From contig NZ_MUNR01000010.1 of NCBI RefSeq assembly GCF_002001045.1, positions 62,001 through 126,000 of the forward strand: a stretch of DNA of 64,000 nt. Reading direction: 5' to 3'. The translations under genes were made by a program, and so were the position numbers. The notes beneath the pieces were generated by a model, which saw nothing but the letters and a program-made list of their open reading frames with translations, did no database searches and was not told the origin of the DNA. The stretch comes from Rhodanobacter sp. C01 (lineage in GTDB: Bacteria; Pseudomonadota; Gammaproteobacteria; Xanthomonadales; Rhodanobacteraceae). This document shows, one piece after another, positions 45,138 through 54,141 of this stretch (within the stretch, counting starts at the first letter, position 1; every line of letters begins with the position of its first letter).

Positions 45138-45828
45138 TCTTACAGCCCCCTGATGCAAACAACATCGCGACAGATGTGGGTCAAATGGAGAACCATGACC
45201 ATCTTGTGCGCGACCACAATTCGGCAGAGTGGGGTCAAGACCGGAGTTCCGAGTCCATCGCTGCCCCCGCACTACACAAACCTCAGATGAATCTGTGATC
45301 TACTTAGCAATTGACATGCCATGTAGCCACGGCACCTCAATAATGTGATGTATATCACATCAGCGTGACTGCGCCACGTCGCATGAACTTGCGATATCCC
45401 TGACCTGTCGTTTCTGGGCACCTTTCGCCTGAATTGGGCACGACGCCCTGTATCTGGGTGTCGCTTTCGCACAAATCGGCACACGCGACATGAGAGGTCG
45501 TCGGGTTGCTCTTGAATTCGGAACCCGATGGAAATCAGGCCGTCAAAGTACTGTTCGGTGTGCCCGCATCTCGGCAGGATTGATGGTACCGATGACATCA
45601 GACATCCGGGTTTCAACCACCAACCGAGCTACTGAAGCCGAGCAGTCTCTCAACGCTTGCAGAGGTGCGACCATCGCCCGCTGGCTTGCCCAGCGGGCCG
45701 TCACCGCCGCGGATTCTTTCGGTTTGTCCGAAGCAGGCAGGGAAGGTTCGGGGGCGGAAGCGAAGTTCGAGGCGGATGCGAAGAGAGTGTTCTGTGCTAG
45801 GAGGGGCACAGAACTGTCACAAGAAGAA
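45138..45828. other. 691-bp leader region without a gene
   Basis: Between the epimerase gene and tRNA-Arg I see no credible protein gene; short frames here are shadows. The visible signal is the CRP-like palindrome at 45343-45360. The length suggests a long untranslated leader or remains of lost genes at the cluster border. Confidence 0.5.
45343..45360. promoter_or_regulatory. CRP/Clp-type binding site upstream of the polysaccharide cluster
   Basis: ATGTGATGTATATCACAT is a perfect dyad and an exact TGTGA-N6-TCACA match to the CRP consensus. It lies about 205 bp upstream of the GTG of the epimerase, the first gene of the cluster. In Xanthomonadales the CRP homologue Clp controls polysaccharide genes, which fits. 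Confidence 0.65.
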
Positions 45829-45905
45829 TGGTGCGCCCGGCGGGATTCGAACCCACGACCCCTGCCTTCGGAGGGCAGTACTCTATCCAGCTGAGCTACG
45901 GGCGC
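45829..45905 (-). tRNA. tRNA-Arg, anticodon CCG
   Basis: On the minus strand a 77-base cloverleaf: acceptor stem GCGCCCG/CGGGCGC, D-arm TAGCTCAGCTGGATAGAGT, anticodon stem CTGCC/GGCAG around CTCCGAA (anticodon CCG, reading CGG), T-arm GTGGG TTCGAAT CCCGC, discriminator A and encoded CCA. It resembles E. coli tRNA-Arg(CCG). Its 3' end faces the polysaccharide cluster. Confidence 0.96.
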
Positions 45906-46048
45906 ATGTATGGCCGCGCGTGGCAACAAATGGCTGGAGGCCTGCACCACGGGGGAGCAAAGTATAGCCGAGTTGCCGTAGGGCGTGGATGAGCAATGAG
46001 GGCCGCCGAGCCTGCTGCTGGCGGCAGAATGGTCGCAGCCAGCCAAGA

Positions 46049-46130
46049 CAGAGTGGCCTCGGTCGGGATACACATTCCCTGCGAATCGCCGCAGGTCATG
46101 AAGCGTCGCGACTGAAGCCACTCCCGCAAT
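46049..46130. repeat. Degenerate GTAG/REP-type stem-loop
   Basis: Imperfect arms AGAGTGGCCTCGGTCGGGA (about 46051-46069) and GTCGCGACTGAAGCCACTCC (about 46105-46124) match the aceB-aceA repeat in worn form. They lie in the gap between tRNA-Arg and the M61 peptidase gene. Confidence 0.45.
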
Positions 46131-46149
46131 TTGCGTCTCGAAGCTTGCC

Positions 46150-48054
46150 TCAACGTGCCTTGAGCAGGTCAGCCAGAGTGTCGGGCTTGCTGGTATCGCG
46201 CACCAGGTGCGGATACTTCAGGCCGTCGTGGTAGTCGATGCGCACGGTCTTGTACTCGTCGAAATTCTTCACCAGCAGTTCGACCGCCTGGCTCCGGTCT
46301 TTTGCGGCGGCAGTGACGGCGTCCTTGAGCCCGTCGGCGTCATAGTCGTGGCCGTTGACGGCGATCACGGTCATGCCCGGCGAGATGCCTGCCTTGAACG
46401 CCGGACCGTCCCACAGCACGTCGTTGATGCTGCCGCCCTTGCCGATCGAGAGACCAAGTGAATAGGTGAGATCGGCAAAGTGGCGCCGTGCCTCGAACGC
46501 CTTCACGGCGTCGGACGGCTTGTCGTTGTAGACCAGCGTCCAGCCATGCGACTCGAGACCACCGGTCAGCGGGCCGTGACCGTCCAGCCGCGTGCGCAGG
46601 TATTTCGCCCAGTCGTACGGCGCGATGTCGTTGAGCGTTTTCACCACATCCTCGAAGGTGTAGGTGTCGACGTCCCACTTTCCGGGATTGACGCCGAAGA
46701 ATGCCTTACCGAAATCGTCGATGCTCTTCCTGCCAGCGGAAAGCTCACGCAACTTGCCGTCGACGTCGAGCCAGATCATCTGGCCAGCCGAATAGTAGTC
46801 CTCGCTGCCCTGGTAATTGCGGTACGGCAGCGGCGCGCGCTGGGCGATGATCGGATCATTGGTGGTGTCCTGCACGTTGCGGAAACTGGCCAAGCCCGGA
46901 CGACCCTTGTCGTAGGTGGCGGCGACCAGGGCGAGCATGTCGCGGGTCTGGTCGGCATCCCACAAACCAGAACGCGCCGCCATCACCTGGCCCCAGAACT
47001 GGGTCTGGCCCTCGTATACCCATAGCAGGGTGTCGCTCATCGGCACGTTGTAGTTGGGTGTGGCCAGGTCCGCGCCGCGGCGGTACTTGCCGTCCCATGA
47101 ATGGTTGAATTCGTGCGAGAACAGGTCGCGACTCATCGCGTTCTTCTTCCACTCGGTGAAGAAGTCGGCACCGGTGCCGTCCTCGCTGGAGCGGTGGTGC
47201 TCCAGACCATTGCCGCTCATCTTGTCGCTGAGCGAGACCAGGAAGTCGTAGTGGTCGTAGTGGTGTGCGCCATACATCTTGTACATCTGCTGGACCAGAT
47301 TCTGGAACAGCTTGACCTGCTCCGGCTTGATATCCAGATACTTTGCGTCATCGGCGACGATGTCCATGTGCACCGGCGCCGAGGCACCCGGATCCAGATC
47401 CACACGCTTGAAATACTTGCCGGCGTAGATCGGCGAATCGACCAGGTCATCGTAATTGATCGGCTTGAAGTTCAGCGTGTCGCCGTCCTTCGAGGCGACC
47501 TCCAGCGCGGTGCCGGCCTGCCAGCCGGCGGGCAGGGTCGCGCTGGGCTCGGTATTGATCTGGCGGGCGTAGTAACCGGCCGGATACACGGTCACCGCGT
47601 TCCATTGCAGGTTGAGCATCTCCGGCGTCATCACCACGCGCCCCTGGCGCTGGTCCTGCGGCGACAGGAACTGGAAGGTCACGTCCACACTGGTCGCACC
47701 CTGCGGCACATCGACGTGGAAGGCATAGACATCGAGCGGATCACGCGTCCACGGCAACACCTGCCCGTTCGCCTTCACCACCAGGCCGGCCATCTTGTCG
47801 ATCGGACCGGTCGGAGAGTGGTTGCCGGGAATCCACTGCGGATACAGCAGGGTGAGCGGGCCCGCGGCGGCCGGCACCGTCTCGTGCACGCGGAAGATGC
47901 GGTGGGCCAGGTCGGTGGCATCCACATTGATCTTCAGAGTGCCCTGATAGGGCACATTCTGCGGTGCAGGGACATCCGCCAGCGCGGTGAAACTGGCCAG
48001 CCCGAAGGCGGCAACGGCAAGGGCGGAAGCGAGGCGGGTGACTTTCAAATGCAT
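46150..48054 (-). CDS. M61-family metallopeptidase with PDZ domain
   Basis: A 634-residue exported peptidase of the glycyl aminopeptidase family. A signal peptide (LASALAVAAFGLASFTALA) is followed by an M61 N-terminal beta domain. The catalytic gluzincin motif SHEFNHSWDGK (HExxH at about residue 314) comes with the downstream family block WVYEGQTQFWG, which contains the third zinc ligand Glu. Residues about 530-600 form a PDZ domain (SLGLSIGKGGSINDVLWDGPAFKAGISPG). Works in the periplasm on small peptides, preferring N-terminal Gly or Ala in known members. Divergent from the diguanylate cyclase gene. Confidence 0.93.
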   Translation of the reverse strand: MHLKVTRLASALAVAAFGLASFTALADVPAPQNVPYQGTLKINVDATDLAHRIFRVHETVPAAAGPLTLLYPQWIPGNHSPTGPIDKMAGLVVKANGQVLPWTRDPLDVYAFHVDVPQGATSVDVTFQFLSPQDQRQGRVVMTPEMLNLQWNAVTVYPAGYYARQINTEPSATLPAGWQAGTALEVASKDGDTLNFKPINYDDLVDSPIYAGKYFKRVDLDPGASAPVHMDIVADDAKYLDIKPEQVKLFQNLVQQMYKMYGAHHYDHYDFLVSLSDKMSGNGLEHHRSSEDGTGADFFTEWKKNAMSRDLFSHEFNHSWDGKYRRGADLATPNYNVPMSDTLLWVYEGQTQFWGQVMAARSGLWDADQTRDMLALVAATYDKGRPGLASFRNVQDTTNDPIIAQRAPLPYRNYQGSEDYYSAGQMIWLDVDGKLRELSAGRKSIDDFGKAFFGVNPGKWDVDTYTFEDVVKTLNDIAPYDWAKYLRTRLDGHGPLTGGLESHGWTLVYNDKPSDAVKAFEARRHFADLTYSLGLSIGKGGSINDVLWDGPAFKAGISPGMTVIAVNGHDYDADGLKDAVTAAAKDRSQAVELLVKNFDEYKTVRIDYHDGLKYPHLVRDTSKPDTLADLLKAR

Positions 48055-48316
48055 TCTCCGGCGAAGATGGGTATCGATCAGGCCCGTGATCCGCCGGCCG
48101 CCAAGGTCGCCAGATCGGTGGGGAATCCCTGCCGTGAAAGCTGTCGCGGCAGGGACTCAAGCCGTCGATGCTAGACCGGTCCTGCTGCGCTTAACCCATG
48201 CCGAAGGTCATGAATGCGGGCTGCCCCTCCCTCCGTCACCGTACTTTCGGGGGTCATGGCACCCATCTTGCTCCAGGCATTCGGTGTTCCCATCAGTCCG
48301 GTTCGCCCTTATCCGC

Positions 48317-49387
48317 ATGCGCCCCTTGTTCACCAACCGGCAGCCCACCGACAACCCCGACCAGCACCGCGATTACACGCGCTATCTGGCGCAACGGATG
48401 GGGCCGATGATCCACGCGCTGATGCTGGTGGCCGGGCTGGCCTATCTGGTGGCGATGGTTGCCGGCACACTCGTTCACGCTTCGCCACTACCGTTGTCAC
48501 TGCGGTTGGTCCCGGTGCTTCCGTTGCTGCTGGTGGCTGCGGTGGCCCGGCGCGTGCAGCATCCGCGCCTGCTCAGCCTGCTCGCCTTGCTGTGTGTGGC
48601 GCTGCTGGAGATCGGCGTCAATCTCGACGGCATCGGTCACCTGCCGGGCCAGCCATGGATCATGCCGGGCCTGTTGCTGCCGGTAGCGTCGTCGGTGGTC
48701 TGGCTGGAAACCTGGGACTTCGCGATCGCAATGGCGCTATGCGCATTCGGGCCGTTGCCGATGCTGCTGTCCAGCTCCACCAGCGGCATGCACATGGTGC
48801 AGTACCTCGTCTACATGGTGATCGCCATCGCGCTGTCGACCGTGTTGCGTGGCTTCATGGCTCGCACCCTGTTCGAACAGTACCGGCTGGAACGCCAGCT
48901 GCGCGAGCAGGTCAATACCGACGGCCTCACCGGCCTGCTGCTGCGCAACCGCTTCCTCGAGCTGGGGCGGCTCGCCTTGTGCGACATCAGCCGCCAGCAG
49001 AAACCGGCATGCATGCTGTTCCTGGATGCCGACCATTTCAAGCAGCTCAACGACGATCATGGGCACGCCGCAGGCGATGCCGCACTGATTGCACTGGCTG
49101 CGACTCTCCGTGCACAGATGCGCCAGACCGACCTGATCGGCCGCATCGGTGGTGAGGAATTCGCGCTGTTGCTGCCGGGACTCAACCTGCGCCAGGCCGG
49201 CGAGCGTGCCGAGCAGTTGCGGCTGGCCATGCACTCGATCCAGCGCCCCGACGGCGCGCTGACCGTCAGCATCGGCGTTGCCGAATGCAATCATGTCGAC
49301 GAGGCGATCGAGAGCCTGCTGGCACGTGCCGATCAGGCCATGCGCCGCGCCAAGAACGGTGGGCGCGACCGCGTCGTCAGTGGCTGA
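48317..49387 (+). CDS. Membrane diguanylate cyclase (GGDEF domain)
   Basis: A 356-residue protein that makes c-di-GMP. Residues about 30-180 contain five to six hydrophobic helices (MASE-like sensor). The GGDEF domain starts at about 199 (NTDGLTGLLLRNRF). The active-site motif is GGEEF (278-282) with the metal-binding FLDADHFKQLND. An inhibitory I-site RxxD is present as RQTD (269-272), so product feedback is expected. Start set at ATG 48317 (MRPLFTNRQP), since the longer frame upstream runs into unrelated sequence. The signal sensed is unknown. Confidence 0.93.
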   Translation: MRPLFTNRQPTDNPDQHRDYTRYLAQRMGPMIHALMLVAGLAYLVAMVAGTLVHASPLPLSLRLVPVLPLLLVAAVARRVQHPRLLSLLALLCVALLEIGVNLDGIGHLPGQPWIMPGLLLPVASSVVWLETWDFAIAMALCAFGPLPMLLSSSTSGMHMVQYLVYMVIAIALSTVLRGFMARTLFEQYRLERQLREQVNTDGLTGLLLRNRFLELGRLALCDISRQQKPACMLFLDADHFKQLNDDHGHAAGDAALIALAATLRAQMRQTDLIGRIGGEEFALLLPGLNLRQAGERAEQLRLAMHSIQRPDGALTVSIGVAECNHVDEAIESLLARADQAMRRAKNGGRDRVVSG

Positions 49388-49396
49388 TCGAACCGT

Positions 49397-50917
49397 TCAC
49401 GTGCCTCGCGATCCGCTGGCGTCCGCCAGCTTGCTGTGCCGGACGCCGTAGCCGAAATAGATCAGGCAGCCCAGCGCCATCCAGATCACGAAACGTTCGT
49501 AGGTGATCCACGGCAGGCCATAGATCAGCACCGCGGAGAACACGATACCCAGCGGCGCCGTGAACCATACCGCCGGCGTGCGGAAGTTGCGCTGCAGTTC
49601 CGGGCGGCGCGCGCGCAGCAGCATGATCGAGCCGCAGATGATGATGAACGCGCTCAGCGTGCCGATGTTCACCAGTTCAGCCACCTCGCCGATCGGCAGC
49701 AGGCCGGCGACGAGTGCCGTGAACAGGCCGAGGAGGATGGTCGGCCGTGCCGGCGTGCCGAAGCGCGGACTGACCTTGGCGAACCAGCCCGGCAGCAGAC
49801 CATCGCGCGCCAGCGCAAACCAGATCCGTGCCGCACCCAGCATGAAGGCGAACAGCACGCTGGTGACGCCGATCACCGCGGCGATCGCGATGATGATGCT
49901 GAGCCAGTGCAGCCCGATCGATTCGAACGCATCGGACACCGACGCATCGCCGCCGAGGTGGCTGTACGGCGTGATGCCGGTGAGCACCAGCGACACCGCG
50001 ATGTACAGCACCATCGCGATCGCCAGCGACAGCAGCACCGCGCGCGGCAGGTCGCGCTGCGGATGCTTCGCCTCCTCCGCCGCCGTGGTCAGCGTGTCGT
50101 AGCCGAACACCGCGAAGAACACCACGCTGGCGCCGGTCAGCACGCCCTGCCAGCCGAAGTGGCCGAGTCCGGTGGTGGCATCGACGATGCGCGCGGGGAT
50201 GAACGGATGCCAGTTCGCGGTGTTGATGTAGAACACACCCACCAGCACTACCAGCAGCACGCCGATCACCTTGATCGTCACCACCGCCGTGTTGAAGCGC
50301 GCGCCCCACTCGGTGCGCACGGTCAGCAGCACCGCCACCGCCACCGAGACACCAGCGGCAATCACGTTGAAACGGTGGCCGTCGCTCGGTGCGGCGATCG
50401 CGGTCGTACCATGCACGCCGAAGACCTGCTGCAAATAATACTGCATAGTCTGCGCGCTCATGCTCTGCTGCGCCCACTCCGGCAGATGCACGCCGGCGGA
50501 GTTCAGCAGCACCTGCACATAGCCGGACCAGCCGATCGCCACCACCGCGACCACCAGCGCGTACTCCAGCAGCAGGTCCCAGCCAATGATCCAGGCGACG
50601 AACTCGCCGAGCACCGCGTAACCATAGGTGTAGGCGCTGCCGGTAACCGGGATCAGCCCGGCGAACTCGGCGTAGCAGAGTGCGGCGCAGGCACTGCCGA
50701 GACCCGCAATAATGAAGCTGAGCGCCACTGCCGGGCCCGCATTGCTGGCCGCCTGCTGGCCGGCCAGCACGAAGATGCCGACGCCAATGATGCCGCCGAT
50801 ACCGATCGCGGTGAGCTGCCAGAGGCCCAGCACACGGCGGAAATCGGCACGCGAGCCGACCTCCGCCTGCAGCTGTTCGACGGATTTGTGGCGCAGCAAT
50901 TTGCTGAGAAAGCTCAT
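49397..50917 (-). CDS. APC-family cationic amino-acid-type permease
   Basis: A 506-residue inner-membrane permease with 12-14 helices. The APC signature is clear: LTAIGIGGIIGVGIFVLAGQQAASNAGPA in helix 1 (unwound GxGIF binding segment), FAGLIPVTGSAYTYGYAVLGEF, and ARDGLLPGWFAKVSPRFGTPARP. It resembles CAT-type transporters (YfnA-like) of Xanthomonadales. Substrate not determinable. Start at 50917 (MSFLSKLLRHKSVEQL) matches the family; the longer frame is not supported. Convergent with the diguanylate cyclase gene, with nine bases between stops. Confidence 0.92.
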   Translation of the reverse strand: MSFLSKLLRHKSVEQLQAEVGSRADFRRVLGLWQLTAIGIGGIIGVGIFVLAGQQAASNAGPAVALSFIIAGLGSACAALCYAEFAGLIPVTGSAYTYGYAVLGEFVAWIIGWDLLLEYALVVAVVAIGWSGYVQVLLNSAGVHLPEWAQQSMSAQTMQYYLQQVFGVHGTTAIAAPSDGHRFNVIAAGVSVAVAVLLTVRTEWGARFNTAVVTIKVIGVLLVVLVGVFYINTANWHPFIPARIVDATTGLGHFGWQGVLTGASVVFFAVFGYDTLTTAAEEAKHPQRDLPRAVLLSLAIAMVLYIAVSLVLTGITPYSHLGGDASVSDAFESIGLHWLSIIIAIAAVIGVTSVLFAFMLGAARIWFALARDGLLPGWFAKVSPRFGTPARPTILLGLFTALVAGLLPIGEVAELVNIGTLSAFIIICGSIMLLRARRPELQRNFRTPAVWFTAPLGIVFSAVLIYGLPWITYERFVIWMALGCLIYFGYGVRHSKLADASGSRGT

Positions 50918-51110
50918 TGACGGTGACCCTGGTCGGTTGGGCAAACAGTGGCCGATGATAGCGAATGATCGCTGGAGCGCCATGCGGCAATGCAGCTCCC
51001 CGAACCGACTGGCTGAAATCGGCAGTCGTCGAATCGACCCACTTTTCGCAACAAAGCGGACTACCATCGCTCATCGGAACCTCTCGATGCGGCGAAGTCA
51101 GGAGTATGTG

Positions 51111-51809
51111 ATGCCCGGACACGACGACATGCAGATCACGGTGAGCGAAAACGGCCCCTACCTGGTGGCTGGCTCGATTCCGCTTTCCAGGTTCACCATC
51201 GGTGTCGATCAGCAGGGAGGCTCGGCCGAATGGCTGCCCGGCCCGCCAATCCCGGCTGCCGCGACGTATGCGCTGTGCCGCTGTGGGCAGTCCAGGCGCA
51301 AGCCGTTCTGCGATGGCAGCCACGCGAAGACGGGATTCGATGGCCGTGAAACCGCCAGTCGCAAACCCTATCTGCAGCAGGCGACCTTGACCGAGGGGCC
51401 GGCATTGTCGCTCACCGATGCCGAGCCCTTGTGTGCCTTCGCCCGCTTCTGCGATCCGAACGGCCAGGTGTGGAACCAGGTACGGCGCAGCGACGACCCC
51501 GCCATCGCCGAACAGTTCGTGCGCCAGGTCAACGACTGTCCGGGCGGGCGTCTGCGCGCGTGGCAGCGCGGCGACAACGAGCCGCTGGAAGCCGAACTGC
51601 CGCCGTCCATCGGCTTGATCGAAGATCCACAGCAGCAGGTCAGCGGCCCGCTGTGGGTGCGCGGGATGATCCGACTCGTGGGCGCCAATGGCCACGCCTA
51701 CGAAGTGCGCAACCGGGTGACCCTGTGTCGCTGCGGCGCCTCGCGCAACAAGCCGTTCTGCGATGGAAGCCATGCCGCAGACGAGGTGAAGTTCCGGGAC
51801 GGCTTGTAA
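51111..51809 (+). CDS. Protein with two CDGSH iron-sulfur motifs
   Basis: A 232-residue protein with two CDGSH-type 2Fe-2S sites: CRCGQSRRKPFCDGSH (residues about 60-76) and CRCGASRNKPFCDGSH (about 209-224), each with the 3-Cys/1-His ligand set. Between them a segment with CAFARFCDPNGQVWNQV and NDCPGGRL resembles the divergent mono-cluster domain (DUF1271/Fer4_19-like) found fused to CDGSH proteins and may hold another cluster. It probably acts in electron transfer or redox sensing in the cytosol. The start at 51111 has AGGAG six bases upstream. Divergent from the APC permease gene. Confidence 0.92.
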   Translation: MPGHDDMQITVSENGPYLVAGSIPLSRFTIGVDQQGGSAEWLPGPPIPAAATYALCRCGQSRRKPFCDGSHAKTGFDGRETASRKPYLQQATLTEGPALSLTDAEPLCAFARFCDPNGQVWNQVRRSDDPAIAEQFVRQVNDCPGGRLRAWQRGDNEPLEAELPPSIGLIEDPQQQVSGPLWVRGMIRLVGANGHAYEVRNRVTLCRCGASRNKPFCDGSHAADEVKFRDGL

Positions 51810-51867
51810 CGGTTGGCTGATCCGCCGCGCTCATCCGGTCGAGTCGTTCAGCTCGCCGGAGCAGCCC

Positions 51868-53136
51868 TCAGCTTGCGGTGGCGTCGCGGTGCAGCGCGAT
51901 GGGCCGCTGCGCACCACCCAGCCACGGCAACACCAGGGCGCTGAGCCCGAACACTGCGGCAAACGCCAGCGCGATATGGCCGTCCAGATGGCCGATGCCG
52001 AACCAGCGACCACTGAGTACCGGCACCAGCGCCGTCGCCAGCACGCGCACGCCCTCCACCCACAACGCCCAGCGCCGCCCTTCCATCAGCGCGCCAAGCA
52101 CCCACAGGCTGATCACCAGATACGCCGCATAAGCCAGCAGGGCGGACAAACTCGCTGCGCCGGCCATGCCGAGAAACTGCGTGGTCATGCCCAGCAGCAG
52201 GGCAAACTGCAGCAACGCGTAAATCGTCAGCGCCCGGGACAGCGGCGGGTTGAAACGCTCGGCGATCATCGTGAAGGCCGGCTTCGGGTAGCGCGCGGTG
52301 AGTTCGGCCGGCCGCCAGCCCGGCGGCTTCAGCCACAACAGCAGCTTGTCGCGCCAGCGCCGCGCATGCCACATGTCCACCGCCGTCTTCCAGTACACCT
52401 CGGCGTTCGCCCATAGCGGGTTCCAGCTGCGCAGCGGCGAGCGTGTGCCGTACACCGGCGGATCGTTGTCGTCTTCCTCGACGAAACTGCCGAACAGGCG
52501 GTCCCACAGGATCAGGATGCCGCCGTAGTTGCGGTCGAGGTAACGGTCGTTCACCGCGTGATGCGCACGATGGTTGGACGGCGAGCAGAACACCCGGTCG
52601 AACCAGCCAAGCCGACCGATCTGCTCGGTGTGCACCCAGAACTGGTACAGCAGGTCGATCAGCGCCACGATCACGAACACCTTGAGCGGCACGCCGAGCA
52701 ACGCCAGCGGCAGATAGAACAGCCAGCCCAGCAAGGCGCCGCTGCCGGTCTGGCGCAGCGCGGTGGACAGGTTGTAGTGCTCGCTCTGGTGATGCACCAC
52801 GTGCGCGGCCCACAGGATGTTCACCTCGTGCCCCATGCGGTGCAGCCAGTAGTAGCAGAAGTCGTACAGCAGCAATGCACCAGCCCACACCCACAAGCTG
52901 TCCGCCGGCAGCGTGAACAGCGCCAGATGCTGCACGCACCAGGCATAGATGCCGAACGTCAGGAGTTTGCTGAACACACCGACGATCTGCGAGATCACGC
53001 CAAGGCCGATGCTGTTGACCGTATCGCCACTGGCATAGGCGCGGCGACCGCGCAGCTTGGCCACCAGCAGCTCGATCGCGATCAGCAGAAAGAACACCGG
53101 GGTAGCCCAGGTGATGATGAGTTCCTGTGTATTCAC
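51868..53136 (-). CDS. Fatty-acid-hydroxylase-family membrane protein (alkylglycerol monooxygenase-like)
   Basis: A 422-residue diiron membrane enzyme of the fatty acid hydroxylase/sterol desaturase superfamily. The histidine boxes are HRMGH (99-103), HVVHHQSEH (112-120) and NHRAHH (188-193). Unlike short sterol desaturases it carries about 130 extra residues with three to four further membrane helices at the C-terminus, an arrangement like animal alkylglycerol monooxygenase (TMEM195). It starts at GTG, which overlaps the TGA of the upstream lysoplasmalogenase-family gene (GTGA), so both are made together. Exact substrate unproven; ether lipids are suggested by the neighbour. Confidence 0.85.
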   Translation of the reverse strand: MNTQELIITWATPVFFLLIAIELLVAKLRGRRAYASGDTVNSIGLGVISQIVGVFSKLLTFGIYAWCVQHLALFTLPADSLWVWAGALLLYDFCYYWLHRMGHEVNILWAAHVVHHQSEHYNLSTALRQTGSGALLGWLFYLPLALLGVPLKVFVIVALIDLLYQFWVHTEQIGRLGWFDRVFCSPSNHRAHHAVNDRYLDRNYGGILILWDRLFGSFVEEDDNDPPVYGTRSPLRSWNPLWANAEVYWKTAVDMWHARRWRDKLLLWLKPPGWRPAELTARYPKPAFTMIAERFNPPLSRALTIYALLQFALLLGMTTQFLGMAGAASLSALLAYAAYLVISLWVLGALMEGRRWALWVEGVRVLATALVPVLSGRWFGIGHLDGHIALAFAAVFGLSALVLPWLGGAQRPIALHRDATAS

Positions 53137-53879
53137 TGCGCTGCGCCTGCCTCGACCGTCATGTCGCTACGCTGCACCGAGCGTGCGATCCACCACATGG
53201 CCAGATAATACGTCGATAACACCCACAGGCTCGATAACGGGATCGCGGCATGGAAGCGGTTCCACGCCAGCAGGCTGTCGCTGAGCATGAACAGCACGGC
53301 GCCGACCGCGGCCCGACGAGCGCAGCCGGCCTGTGCATCGCCACGCCGCGCGAACATTCCGGCACGCGCCAGTGCCTGGCCACCCATGCTGGACAGCACC
53401 ACGACATAGACGATCACCGGCAGCCGCAATGCTGCACCGATGGAATCCCACAACAGCCACAGATTGATCGCAGCGTAGCCCCAGCTGGCGAGCAGCCACA
53501 GCGGTCGCACGGCAAAGCGGCTGTCGCCGAGGAACGCGGCAAGAAAGCACAGGTGACCGCACAGGAAGGCCACCAGCCCTGGCACGAACAGATCCTGCGG
53601 CAACATCAACAACACGTCGCCGAACAGCGAACAGACGATGCCGGCCGAAATCCAGCGCCGGTAGCGCGTCGACAGCACCGGCTGTGCGCTCCATGCCAGC
53701 AGCAGGATCAGCGCCGTAGCCAGCGGCTTGCACAGCCAGTGCAACATCCGCCAGCCATCAACCGCCGCGGGGCCAGCCAGAAGAGCGCCAAGGATCGCCG
53801 CAGCCGCCCCAACTCCTGTGAACGCAGCAAGTCTTCGACGTCCCGCCGCGGAGCTGACAACCGATGACAAAACAGACAT
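53133..53879 (-). CDS. YhhN/TMEM86-family protein, putative lysoplasmalogenase
   Basis: A 248-residue protein with seven to eight transmembrane helices. Family features include CKPLATALILLLAW, the acidic SAGIVCSLFGDVLLMLPQDLFVPGL and the C-terminal VGAVLFMLSDSLLAWNRF with its conserved Asp. Characterised relatives (TMEM86B and a bacterial YhhN homologue) hydrolyse the vinyl-ether bond of lysoplasmalogens. Start at 53879 follows AGGGG; other ATGs upstream lack one. Its stop overlaps the start of the hydroxylase-family gene downstream. Confidence 0.85.
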   Translation of the reverse strand: MSVLSSVVSSAAGRRRLAAFTGVGAAAAILGALLAGPAAVDGWRMLHWLCKPLATALILLLAWSAQPVLSTRYRRWISAGIVCSLFGDVLLMLPQDLFVPGLVAFLCGHLCFLAAFLGDSRFAVRPLWLLASWGYAAINLWLLWDSIGAALRLPVIVYVVVLSSMGGQALARAGMFARRGDAQAGCARRAAVGAVLFMLSDSLLAWNRFHAAIPLSSLWVLSTYYLAMWWIARSVQRSDMTVEAGAAQ

Positions 53880-54141
53880 GCGTGCCCCTGCGAAACCGGA
53901 TCGCCTGTCGATCATAGTCACTACATGACTGCAATTCACAACTACGTCCATCGGTGACCGTTCTGAAACGCATACGGCATGGCCCGCAAAGGCCACGCCG
54001 TCATGTGCAGACGATCAGCTTCGAGTTTCGTGTTGATGTTGAAGAACAGCTTGCATGGCGCACCCACTTATCGCTAACGAAGCTGTTTTTGGATCACCAT
54101 CGTGGAGCCGGTGCTCCCGACGATTGTGATATTGCGCTGGT

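Noticed and set aside
45490..45967. Rightward frames across 45.5-46.0 kb with [13 protein letters not shown] and [12 protein letters not shown] strings
   Set aside because: These are the well-known false translations of the complementary strand of a tRNA gene; tRNA-Arg lies here.
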